From Cycas panzhihuaensis (lineage: Eukaryota > Cycadophyta), in NCBI GenBank assembly GCA_023213395.1, contig CM041465.1, positions 90,031,741 through 90,095,740 on the forward strand: 64,000 nucleotides of DNA, written 5' to 3'. The notes under the pieces are model-generated. The model did no database searches, was not told the DNA's origin, and worked only from the letters and a program-made list of their open reading frames with translations. Position numbers and translations under genes: made by a program. Below, piece by piece: positions 10,857-19,603 of the stretch. Position 1 is the first letter of the stretch; each line of letters opens with the position of its first letter.

Positions 10857-11199
10857 TGTATATAGATATATCAATCAAGATCATAATAGTAGGCAAGGGT
10901 GCCGGCGAGTGTCATGGCGGGACGCGTGGATATGAAAACAGCGGTGGAGACAACATAGGGGCTGCCTATGGGCCACCTGGGAACCGACTGGAAGAATGAA
11001 ACAGGTGAGGGGGCTGCCCCCACCACAAAGGATGCAAGAGAACATACATAGCTAAATAAAGAACAAATAGTGGATACCATAGTTTTACCTCATTAGTAAC
11101 CCGGTTTCGGAGGTGCGAACAGATCGCAAAGCAGAGTGACAGACGACCTGGGGCTTGGGCGATGGGAAGGCCAGGCAAACCTCAGGGACGATCAACAAG
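10857..11199 (-). other. Tat-1 interior between RNase H-like domain and 3' LTR
   Basis: No gene recognised. A polypurine tract would be expected just before the LTR on the minus strand, but only an unremarkable AT-rich sequence is present, so the usual plus-strand primer is not visible. Confidence 0.5.
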
Positions 11200-11585
11200 A
11201 AGGGAGAGGCGGCGCTCAAGGATGAGGCTGACGAGGCCATCCGCCTCAAAGATTGAGGGCCCGAGGGATATGGTGGATATCAACAGAAGAAAAGCGGGCT
11301 AGGAGGGATCTGGCGGCGGAAGCGAGAGTCCTCAAGTGAGGGCATTGCACCTGGTAAACCTGGGTGAGATGGGACACCACAACTTGAGAGTCACAAAATA
11401 AAATGATGGATCCGTGATGGAAACGGAGAGCATCAGTAAGGGCTTCAATAATAGTTGTATACTCAACAGTTGGTAGCCTCCGGGAGGAAGATCCCAGAGT
11501 GAGGAGATCATGTCCAAGGGTCATGGAGGATCCATGCAATGGGAAGGTTCAGATTACCGCGGCTTCCGCCGCTTGCAGAAGATGT
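11200..11585 (-). pseudogene. RNase H-like (RVT_3-type) domain of Tat-1
   Basis: Minus-strand residues VEYTTIIEALTDALRFHHGS, ILFCDSQVVVSHLTQVYQV, LLARFSSVDIHHIPRALN and then, after a frameshift, EADGLVSLIL. These match the RNase H pattern TNNEAEYxALIxGLxxA...DSQLVVxQVxGxY...IxHIPRxxNxxADxL, keeping the DSQ aspartate and the final AD. Upstream, GIFLPEATN sits in another frame. This class is the second, archaeal-type RNase H acquired by Tat elements, which cuts RNA in hybrids. Here it lies next to the 3' LTR, downstream of the integrase remnant and the antisense PMD unit. In the Tat elements I know of it lies before integrase. Confidence 0.75.
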
Positions 11586-12085
11586 ATTTATTACTCCATG
11601 ACACAAAATCCAAGCAATCGATGGGTGACAGAAGCAACGCACAATAAGTCAGCAGAAAATGGCCGTGAAGGGTAGGAGGACCTAGCAATAAGGTAACCTG
11701 TATGAGAGCAAACAACTGATCAACAAGTGAGAGCTATTTAAGGAAAACCCTCGAGTACCAAAAGGTCGCCTTTAGAAAGCGAAACATGCCCCGAGTGGGG
11801 GCATTCTTCGTGGACCCAAGAGCAAGAAAGGATCATGGAAATGAGTCTAGGACTACGAATGAGCCGAACGAGTATAAACTCGCAGAATGGGAGTAGCGCA
11901 AAAAACGATGCGTAAGGGCCCTAAGAAAAGCGCCGATGATGATGCACCATAAATGCCCTCGCAGAGGGCAAAAGGGCATCAACATAGCGCTGACGACAGG
12001 CCGTAAGGCAAAGGTAATCGTGACGAGACGGTCCCCAACGACCGACGCGAGACCAAAACAGAGGAAGTACCCGCTGGGGCCCCAC
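11586..12085. other. Tat-1 interior upstream of the antisense unit, no gene recognised
   Basis: About 500 bp without recognised coding sequence on either strand. On the plus strand it would be the promoter-proximal region of the antisense unit that starts at the TATA box at 12086. Confidence 0.4.
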
Positions 12086-12095
12086 CTATATAAGG
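12086..12095 (+). promoter_or_regulatory. Candidate TATA box of the antisense unit in Tat-1
   Basis: CTATATAAGG on the plus strand, opposite to the element's own transcription, in an otherwise GC-rich region. The first downstream ATG is at 12203, giving a plausible 5' UTR of about 85 nt. Inferred from motif and position only. Confidence 0.5.
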
Positions 12096-12202
12096 AAATC
12101 GACGGAAAATGGATTCATTTTCACCGCCTCGTGACGAAACCGTGAGCCATTCCCTTACGCACGAGCGCCGCCAACTTTGGAGGCACGCAGAGGAGATCGA
12201 CA

Positions 12203-12273
12203 ATGGATCGGAGAGCGAGAGAGCCAAAGACGACCGACCGTGACGATATGGCAAGAATGAGACCGCACCCAAA
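12203..12273 (+). pseudogene. Possible first exon of the antisense unit
   Basis: ATG 12203 reads MDRRAREPKTTDRDDMARMR and ends at CCCAAA|GTGAGT, a good plant splice donor at 12274. A candidate acceptor (tatgaacAG, 12738-12739) precedes the PMD-like stretch, but the phases do not match. The splice model is therefore unproven, or the copy is damaged. Confidence 0.35.
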
Positions 12274-12490
12274 GTGAGTGGATATCACTAAACCCCGATC
12301 CAAATCAAGTTCAAAGTTTGTTGCTTTTGTAGCTTTTAAGGTTATTTTGCATAGTCTAAGTGCCCCTTATCTAAGAACTAAGGCTTCCTGTGATCCGAAT
12401 CGGACTCAGAAGAGGCGGGACCGGGCATTAGGGAGCTCGTCCTGGGCCCCACAGATCCACCGTAAGAAAATTTTGGTTTTTGGGCGTAAA

Positions 12491-12766
12491 ACCCCTTAGG
12501 GGTCGCCATTCATCAAGCAATGATCGTGGTGCCACGATCATTGCCGCAGCCCCGATCGCCGGGACCTGCGTACAACTTAGCGGTACCGCTAAGTTTGGCG
12601 CGGTACGAAGGCAGCAAGGCAGAAAAAATAGGCATGAGGGCCAAAAGAGCCCCAAATCTCAGGCAGAGAGAGATTTGAGAGAGACAGGGGTACTAATAGC
12701 TGACATGAGACTGACTTGAGGTGTTTGTGATATGAACAGGCTGTCCTCGCGGTAGATAACCGCGAG
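12491..12766. repeat. Cluster of perfect inverted repeats
   Basis: Four palindromes in 276 bp: 12491-12503 (ACCCCT, 1-nt loop, AGGGGT); 12517-12544 (13-bp arms GCAATGATCGTGG, 2-nt loop); 12574-12595 (22-bp perfect palindrome centred on GGTACC); 12746-12766 (8-bp arms CTCGCGGT, 5-nt loop). They lie between the candidate first exon and the PMD-like exon. They could be RNA hairpins, relics of a small inverted-repeat transposon, or protein-binding sites. Confidence 0.8.
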
Positions 12767-13014
12767 AACGTCGGTATGGCTATGCTGAGTTACATGGAGA
12801 TGATGACTTAGGAGGATAGGGACATGCTGGAGAGGTGTGGCCTCATAAGGCCCTCAAGACACCTCAAGACACGCCGGGCCGGAGGTTGCCGGTGGATATA
12901 GTGTCCCATTGGGACCCATGGAGGCATGTGTTCCACCTACCATGTGGGGATGTGATGGTCACGCCGAGGGATATCCCATGGATCTCGGGAGTTCCGGCGA
13001 GTGGAGGCCGGTGA
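12740..13014 (+). pseudogene. Plant mobile domain (PMD)-like sequence, antisense in Tat-1
   Basis: Plus-strand frames read MLSYMEMMT, stop, EDRDMLERCGLIR near 12777-12850, then LPVDIVSHWDPWRHVFHLPC and GDVMVTPRDIPWISGVPASG near 12885-13011. This follows the PMD (PF10536-type) pattern: a Leu-rich 'LERCGL' helix, ALVERWxPxxHTFHLPxGE, then TxTLxDVxxxxGLPxxG. PMD proteins are plant-specific; MAIN and MAIL1 act in genome maintenance and silencing, and related domains are carried by plant transposons. Homology ends after GVPASGG with a stop or frameshift. The orientation is opposite to gag and pol. It is not intact, and the family call is from pattern memory, so a profile search is needed. Confidence 0.65.
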
Positions 13015-13970
13015 GACTCGGACGCCCAAAGACCGAGGCAAGACACAGGAGGCGCCTGCTTCTTCACAGAGCCGGTAGGTGGGACCGAGGAGCACCCTCC
13101 GCATAACAGATCACGGATTCCTCGAGTGAGGAAGATGATCATACTATGCATTCTATTCCGCATTTTAAATGTAACTATAGAGATTCCGTGGAGGATGGAT
13201 GGATGCGTCACCGTGAAGTCTGGGCGAGAGGATGGACCGGCGTACCGATGGCGAACCTAGTCGCATACCGACGCCATCAGACGTCCGCAAGGGAGGACTA
13301 TCATACAAAGACAATCACGGTGTTGGTATTTTGATCACTTCGCCAGCGGGCACCAATGGGGACCTCACCCTATCACGCATCAGCCCGATGGTCCACGGAT
13401 GGCGACTGACCGAGGGGACAGAGGATGAGCCCACGCCAGCGATCGGTGGAGGCGACATCACTAGACCTCCTCACCTCCTGCACTACACATACCGAGCCAT
13501 ACAGACGTGAGGTGGGATAAAGGACGATGAGGCGAGGCAGAGCAAGAGTGTCCACGGAGATGACAAAGAAGGACGATGGGGATAGTGGAGATAGTGGGGC
13601 CACGCCACGACTGCAGGGGAGGTAGGTCCTTCGTGACAAGCAGGATGTGAGGGGTCCATCCGGTCGCCGGGAGGAGAGGCAGCCCATCAGAGCATTGGTG
13701 AGGTCGAGGACCTGTGACTAGGGCCCCAGTTACGGATCGCGATGGGATCCGGGGATGAGAGCCGGGCTACCCCCATGAGGAGAGGGACCCAGTGCAGGAG
13801 GTGCTCAAGACGAGGCACTGCAATGCAAGTGAGAGCAGAGGAGAGAGGATGCCGCGCGATCGAGGATCAAAGTACACAGCAGTGAGAGCCAACCTTTTCC
13901 AACGTCATTTAGCATCCAGATAGAAGTTTGGTTTGGTTTGATCATGGTATATAGACTGACGCATGGCGTG
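13015..13970 (+). other. Middle of the antisense unit in Tat-1, no clear domain
   Basis: GC-rich sequence with several short plus-strand frames. I cannot follow the PMD homology here. The stretch at 13880-13960 is T-rich and ends in 'ttgcattggcAG' (13981), resembling a splice acceptor before the next segment. Confidence 0.4.
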
Positions 13971-13975
13971 TTGCA

Positions 13976-14625
13976 TTGGCAGGTATAGCAGAGATCAGGA
14001 GACTGATAGAGCCTGTGGCGAGGGAGATATTCCCTCAGGTGTATGCAGAGGGACAACCGCCCATCCAGGCAGGCGATGAGCCTAGAGCAGCGGGAGCCCA
14101 CAGAGAGGCGTTCGCCCCATTGGTGAGGGCGAGGGACATATGGGCTGCAGAGTCTCAAGAGCATGTCACATCCTGTGGACGATCGCAGCAGAGAGGGATG
14201 ATGCGAGACGCGAGCAGGATGAGCTGCGAGGACTGCACAGCTCCAGAGGCATGTGGTGGTGCAGTGGAGAAGAGGAGAGAAGAACCCGCCTAGCAGTGAT
14301 CACCGAGGCCCTGGGGGACAGAGGAGGCACTCGGGAGAGCGGATCATATCCAGCGATACGATCAGCTAGTAGCGCAGATGGTCTCGAGGTCGAGCCTGAG
14401 CAGACGCGACCCACACCTGGCATGACGACCCCGAGACGACCTAGGGATGAGGAGAGCGAGGCAGGCTCGCAGAGGCCTGTGAGGAGCCTCGAGGCATGTG
14501 GTCCCTGTGAGAGGGATCACAAAGATCGGGAGATGGCACCCAGTGAGCGGGCCACGCAGAGGGACATGTATATGCAGACTGACAGGGCAAGCACGGCCTG
14601 TGGGGTCATATATAGGACCATATGA
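13976..14625 (+). pseudogene. Charged, coiled-coil-like 3' part of the antisense unit
   Basis: Overlapping plus-strand frames (13976-14293, 14140-14625) read Arg/Glu-rich sequence such as AAERDDARREQDELRG and, in a third frame, RADHIQRYDQLVAQMVSRS. Together they look like one frameshifted coiled-coil region of the kind found C-terminal to PMDs in transposon-borne proteins. I do not recognise a catalytic domain. It is followed by AT-rich sequence (14640-14830) that could hold the antisense transcript's 3' end. Confidence 0.45.
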
Positions 14626-15216
14626 TTGTATCCCCGCAAGGACATCGGCTTCCTGTGATGTATGATGATATGATTTTTGATATGTATATATATATGCATG
14701 GGGTGATTGGAACCCCATTGGGATATGAGATGTTGTGCATGATGTATCATATGTGGATGATATGTATATTTATTTTTGAGTATTGTGAATGTTATGTTGT
14801 AGATGTTTTATGTTGTGGATATTTTGTTATATGATGGACACGTTTCCACCCATGCACGACCACACACCCAACAGGGCACACACATACGCCGAGAGCGGAC
14901 GACATAGAAGTGTGAGGTTAGGGAGCGAGACTGAGTACATGTCTGCAGGAGTGCATAGCGGGATATGCGAGGAAACGACGCAAGGTGAAGGGGGGCGACG
15001 AGGCCCCAAGCCGCCTCCCCGATTGGGGATGCCCAAGCAAGACGACACAAGGGTTCCCAAGAGAATATGGGAACGCGGGTTCTGCGGAAGGAACCGAAAA
15101 GAAGAAGAAGGAGTCCGTCTTAAGTTGCCACTCTACCCGTGGTTGGGAAGAATGGGGACAACCTAAGATGGTAGTTTAGGCTCATTTCGGAGCAAGGCTA
15201 AGGAATCGTCGAGGGA
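14626..15216. other. Tat-1 interior between antisense unit and integrase tail, no gene seen
   Basis: AT-rich 14640-14830, then GC-rich sequence without recognised domains. This is the convergent end of the sense polyprotein and the antisense unit. Confidence 0.5.
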
Positions 15217-15372
15217 TCATGCGTAGAATTTCTTAAGGAACATCCCATTAACGGCTTTCTCAAATTCGAGTCCTTCCAGGGTAGCTATCCTGTAAGCACC
15301 ATTATCAAGGGATTCGATAATGACAAAGGGGCCAACCCATCGGGGTTTGAATTTGGTCAAACGATCAATGGA
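15217..15372 (-). pseudogene. Integrase C-terminus of Tat-1
   Basis: Minus-strand residues LTKFKPRWVGPFVIIESLDN then GAYRIATLEGLEFEKAVNGM and FLKKFYA, stop. This is the usual end of Tat/Gypsy integrase (GPYVVxxVxxNGAYxLxxxxG...VNGxxLKxFY) and fixes the end of pol at 15217. The integrase catalytic core, RNase H and nearly all of RT are missing just upstream: the RT stub lies within about 120-350 bp. Confidence 0.85.
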
Positions 15373-15479
15373 AGTAATAAGCCTGGTTCAGAGCCTCTAC
15401 CTCCATATTGACGGCCAGAGAGCTTGGTGAAGGGATCGCTCGCGCATGTGGCGCGCCAGGGAAGGGTGGTGAGGTTATG

Positions 15480-15575
15480 AGTGACAATCGAGGGTCGATT
15501 CCTTCATGTCAAGATAATCCCACGCGAAAATGTCTCGAAACTCCTAGAATGAAGGGAGTATTCCCTTACCTCATC
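15480..15575 (-). pseudogene. RT N-terminal stub of Tat-1
   Basis: The minus strand reads EFRDIFAWDYLDMK and, after a frameshift, GIDPRL. This is the conserved entry to Gypsy reverse transcriptase (D(I/V)FAWSYxDMPGIDPxL). None of the RT catalytic motifs, including the YxDD box, follow. After about 120 bp of damaged sequence the integrase C-terminus begins, so pol has suffered a large deletion. Confidence 0.75.
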
Positions 15576-16741
15576 GAGAGCATTCCAACCCAACCTTAAT
15601 GACCTTGCCCGGGCCAAGACTACGTCTGGGTTGCCCCATGCACATGGCATTGCCTTCCTCGAAGTGGAGAGGGCAAGATCAACAGGAGGCGAGGAATAAG
15701 AGACGGATCGGATCGCCAAGCGTGATCCGATCGCGAGGATCTTCTGGTGACCAAGCTGGTGGTGACCAGAAGGCAGGTTAGGCGCAAGGCCTGCTAGATG
15801 CTCGAGCAGGGCTTCATCGTCCTCGAAATAATCCACCCCATGGATGACCTTACTTTGAGTAGGAGACGCACCGTAGGGAGTGAGAGCAATGGGACCGTGA
15901 TGACCATCGGGTTGCTCAGCTTCCTCACGGAAATCTGAAGGAAAAGCAGAAAGATGACCCTCAGAAGGAGCAAAAGGTAATTCCTCAAAACCATTACCTA
16001 CGGGGGGTAACGAAAAAGGAGAAATGCCGACAGGCGGGTCAACACGAGCGATGACGTGCGACACGCACAAAGGGCTAGCCTCACCAACGAGAGAGGTTCT
16101 AGATGGGGATCTAGAATAGGGCAGGTGCAACCTATTGGCGCGGAGGAAAGAGACGGGGTGAGGACAACCCTCGTCTTCGTCGAGCGACTCATCATCGCTG
16201 AATGAAGCGAGGTACCCGTAACTCCCAATGCCAATAGGGGCGAATCGCGTGAGACTAGGAGGAGGAGACGTGGGGTCTTCTTCGGACGGGTTAGGTATCC
16301 CAATAGAGCAAGCCGAGGCATGAGTGGATGAGCCTGGGTTTGCTGAACTGGTAGAGTGAGTTTGTTTAGTAAAAGGGCATTCGCGGGGGATCACTCTCAT
16401 TCGTCCATCATGGACGAATTTAAGTTGTCCCCAAAGGGTCAAGCACACGGCTCCCATTTGATCGAGCCATGGACGACCTAGAAGGAGGTTGTAATCCACA
16501 TCAACATCAAGGACTACAACGTCAGTAAGAACGGTCTTACCCTCAAGAGTAAGCGGAATCGCGATGCATCCCGAGGGGTCTTCTCGCCATCATACCCTTG
16601 GCATCGCCAGGAACGGGTTCCATATGAAATACCAAGCTCTTGCATGACACGCAAGGGCATGAGATTGACTAAGAACTGTTGTCGACAGTTCTTCAAGAGT
16701 ACAACGAGCGTATCGATGGTAATGGTGAAGGGAAGTTCCAC
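15576..16741 (-). pseudogene. Tat-1 aspartic protease and protease-RT linker
   Basis: The protease starts near 16741-16640, where one frame reads FLVNLMPLRVMQELGI; the active-site VDNG triad has become VDNS with a 1-nt shift (near 16680). It ends with YNLLLGRPWLDQMGAV and LKFVHDGRMRVIP, the typical Tat protease end (YNxLLGRPWIHxxGAV). A long open frame (16499-15504) continues into a low-complexity Ser/Pro/Gly-rich linker towards RT. Protease would cut the Gag-Pol polyprotein. Frameshifts make it inactive. Confidence 0.8.
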
Positions 16742-17541
16742 CGACGCTTCCTTTCACCCAGGGGAAGATCCTTAGGATCAAAGGAATAGCGGGTCCACAA
16801 CCTTGGGCGACACCCAAAGCGTGATGTACATCACTCGATCCTAAAGCTTCCGGTGAGGAGGGCCCACCGCCGGGACAACTCCTCAGAACGTCCATCAAGG
16901 ACATTCCTGCAGCGACCGTATGGAGCTCGTCCACTACAGAAAAAGGCTTACCCTTCCCAAGAGGGTTGGGTAAGTGCCCTTCTAAGTCGAACGACCCGCG
17001 CATGTGAATAGCCTTGGGAAAGAGAGGGACTCCTGAGGAAGGGTCTCGGGAAGAGGGCTCAAGGAGCGGAGGACAAAAGCTCCTCACGCTTCCTTAGCGG
17101 CTTGAGATCGCGTAAGGGCAAAAGTGGGAGTTGCTTCAATCGGATCACCTTCTTCCCCATTACGGGTCATGAAGGTGACGGGGTGCGACTGGCCAGAGAA
17201 CAAGAAAAGGAAGAAGAATTCCTAGCGCCCTTCCCTTTGTCGCGAAGGACGGGATCAGCGATCTTCCTGCACGATTGTTCTTGGTTTGGGTATTGCGATC
17301 ACGTTCCCCGTGCTTAGGAATGGATCCTTATGAACCGTTGATCCAAATTAGGCCTTGAGGCCTGCTTTGGGAGAAGAATCGCATCGAGGGGTATCCTTTG
17401 GATCTCGGGCCCTACAACGCGAATCGTCAGGAAGCAATCCCCATGAATGGAGCACCACTTCTTCTCAAGCGGAGGGTCAGACCTTCTCGCTTGAGAGGAC
17501 TGGGCGTTTCCATTCCTGGGAAGAGGAGCTTGGGTAGTCTG
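16742..17541 (-). other. Tat-1 gag-protease junction, damaged coding sequence
   Basis: A minus-strand frame (17087-16590) contains GKGKPFSVVDELHTVAAGMS but no domain I can name. It corresponds to the gag C-terminus and protease leader of Tat elements. The CxxH...HxxxxC gag zinc motif expected here is not clear. Confidence 0.5.
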
Positions 17542-19430
17542 TTAGACTTGCTTGTTTGATGTAGGAGATGAAGGATCTTGAAGCTTGAGCTCCTTCATCG
17601 TACGCTCGAATGAGCGTATAGCTGATGTGAGAGGGTCTAAAGTCCTCTCGGTAGGATGAGAGGAAGACCGTCGGTGGGAAGGTTTGGTATCCTTGGTAGG
17701 GGGTGGTGCCTCACGACGTTGTGAGGGCTTAAGAGGTTTCTTGAGGCCCGCTTGGATCTCAATAGCCTCCAGCGCCAAGCACTTGGCGATCGCGGAATTG
17801 CATGTGGTCGCCCCCATCTTGAGGACTTCCACGTGGACTTCTGGACGAAGCGCATTGACGAACAGGTCTCGCTTCAGCTCCTCGGGCAATGTTGCCTTAG
17901 TGGAGTGAAGCAAGTCGTGGAATCACCGCACAAAGTCACGATTCATCTCATCGTGACCTTGTTTGAGCAAGAGAAGAGACTTCATTCGGCTCTCGAATGG
18001 ACGAGCTACATCAAAATAGTTGATGAACTCATCCACCAATTGCTGGAATGAATGGATTGAATGGGCAGGGAGACGGTAGAACCATTTGAGGGCGTCACCC
18101 TGCAAGGATCTCAGGAATAGTTTCATCAAAATATGGTCGTAAGCCCAGTAATCGATGCATGCCATAGAAAAACTACGGACATGCTCCGTCGGGTCTTGCG
18201 ACGAAGTTCCATCGAATCTAGGAACTTCAGGGGGATGAGGCGGTAAGTTGGTTCGCAACGCCTCAACCGAAAGAGGGGTTGACCTAAAGTCCATGAAGGG
18301 GTGTGCCCTTGCAGGCAAGTAGGATCAACGAATGTCAGTAGGTAACGACAAGGAGCGGGTGGGGTGGAACACCCATCCCTCCTTGAGGAGCGCCCTTGAA
18401 AGAGGCGCGGGGTAAGTGCCTTGGAAGGAGTGGGTTCCCTTGCGAAGGCACAACGGATGGGATGCGTTGGAAGAAGGGCAAGACGGATGTGGAGCAGGGT
18501 TTTGTCCATATGGGCCACCCGTAGGTGGTGCAGCCCCATATGGGTAGTGATCCACCCCATAACGGAAGACGGCTTCCTCTACCACCCAAGGTTGAGAGGT
18601 ATATCACGGGGAACGTAGAAGGAAGCACCAACGTGTTGGGCTGGAAGATGCGTGGGAGCGGATCCCACATGACTAATGGTTGGAAAGCTAGTAGGGCCAA
18701 TAGGCCTACTAGGGACGATATGCGCCACATTAGGGGATGGCACATTAGTTTGATTAGGAGCGGGTATGCTAACCCTCAATTGAGGAAAAGGCACACCACG
18801 AGAAGATCCTAAGGCATTAGGACCTTGATGAGGGACAGAAGGTGCCACGCATGCCCCCACTACAGAGAACGAGTGGGACGTACGTGTAGGCACGAAGGGA
18901 TTTGTGGTCATAGGAAGGGCAGATGAGGATGAGGCATGAGGTGGGGGAGCGGAAGAGGAAGAGGCCCCTCCACGAAGAACATCCTCAAACCACCTAGGAC
19001 GCGGTTGCAAGCGTGTTGCGCTGCAACACTCATTGAAAGCTTCAACTACGTCGACAAGAGGAGTCCCAACGCACTCGTAAGAGGTGATCGGAACCTCAAA
19101 CAAGGTAGGATCGTCGGAACGTTCCTCATAAGAATTGCCAACTACGTGGCAACCCTCAAGAGGAATGGGTCCTTCTACGACGTGGGTAGAAGGATGAGCA
19201 TCGAAAGAAAGGGATTGGTCGTTTGGATAATAAAGGGGGTCGTCACCCTCTTGGGTGGACCCAGGAATAACAGGAGGAAAGGCATGGGTTTCCATGGCCG
19301 AAGTGTGGTAAGTCCAATCGGAAGAGTATCCCTCCATAGTCGGATCAGAATCCGACGAGGCAAGAAGGCGATACTCGGGGTCCTCTAACAAGGGAGGTAG
19401 ACCGCGCAAACAACGAGAGAAACGCCGCAT
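17542..19430 (-). pseudogene. Tat-1 gag (Retrotrans_gag type)
   Basis: Three consecutive minus-strand frames. 19430-18579 is the Ser/Pro-rich N-terminal region starting MRRFSRCLRGLPPLLEDPEY. 18318-17923 holds the capsid core: PPEVPRFDGTSSQDPTEHVR, YDHILMKLFLRSLQGDALKW, FYRLPAHSIHSFQQLVDEFI. 17913-17542 continues with ELKRDLFVNALRPEVHVEVL. The FxxSLxGxAxxWFxxLP signature is the Retrotrans_gag fold that builds Gypsy particles. Frameshifts near 18570 and 17920 separate the parts. The same core occurs in Tat-2 at 62690-62790. Confidence 0.88.
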
Positions 19431-19583
19431 GCAAGGTCAACCGGCAATGTTAGCAAAGGAGAAAAAGCGGTAAAACACACGCGTTGGGGGGTGCCCAACG
19501 TAGAAATCGAGATAAGTATGGAAAGGATCACACAAGAGTAGCGAAACCAACCGAAGAGAGCGAAATTAGCTCCCTTACTGGCA

Positions 19584-19602
19584 GTCCCCAGTATGGTCGC
19601 CA
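19584..19602 (-). other. Primer-binding site of Tat-1
   Basis: On the minus strand TGGCGACCATACTGGGGAC begins two bases after the LTR end. The same motif with three changes (TGGTGACCATACTAGGGAG) sits after the Tat-2 LTR at 61034. This TGGyGAC...CTGGGGA type is characteristic of Tat/Ogre elements. I do not assign the tRNA with certainty. Confidence 0.75.
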
Positions 19603-19603
19603 G

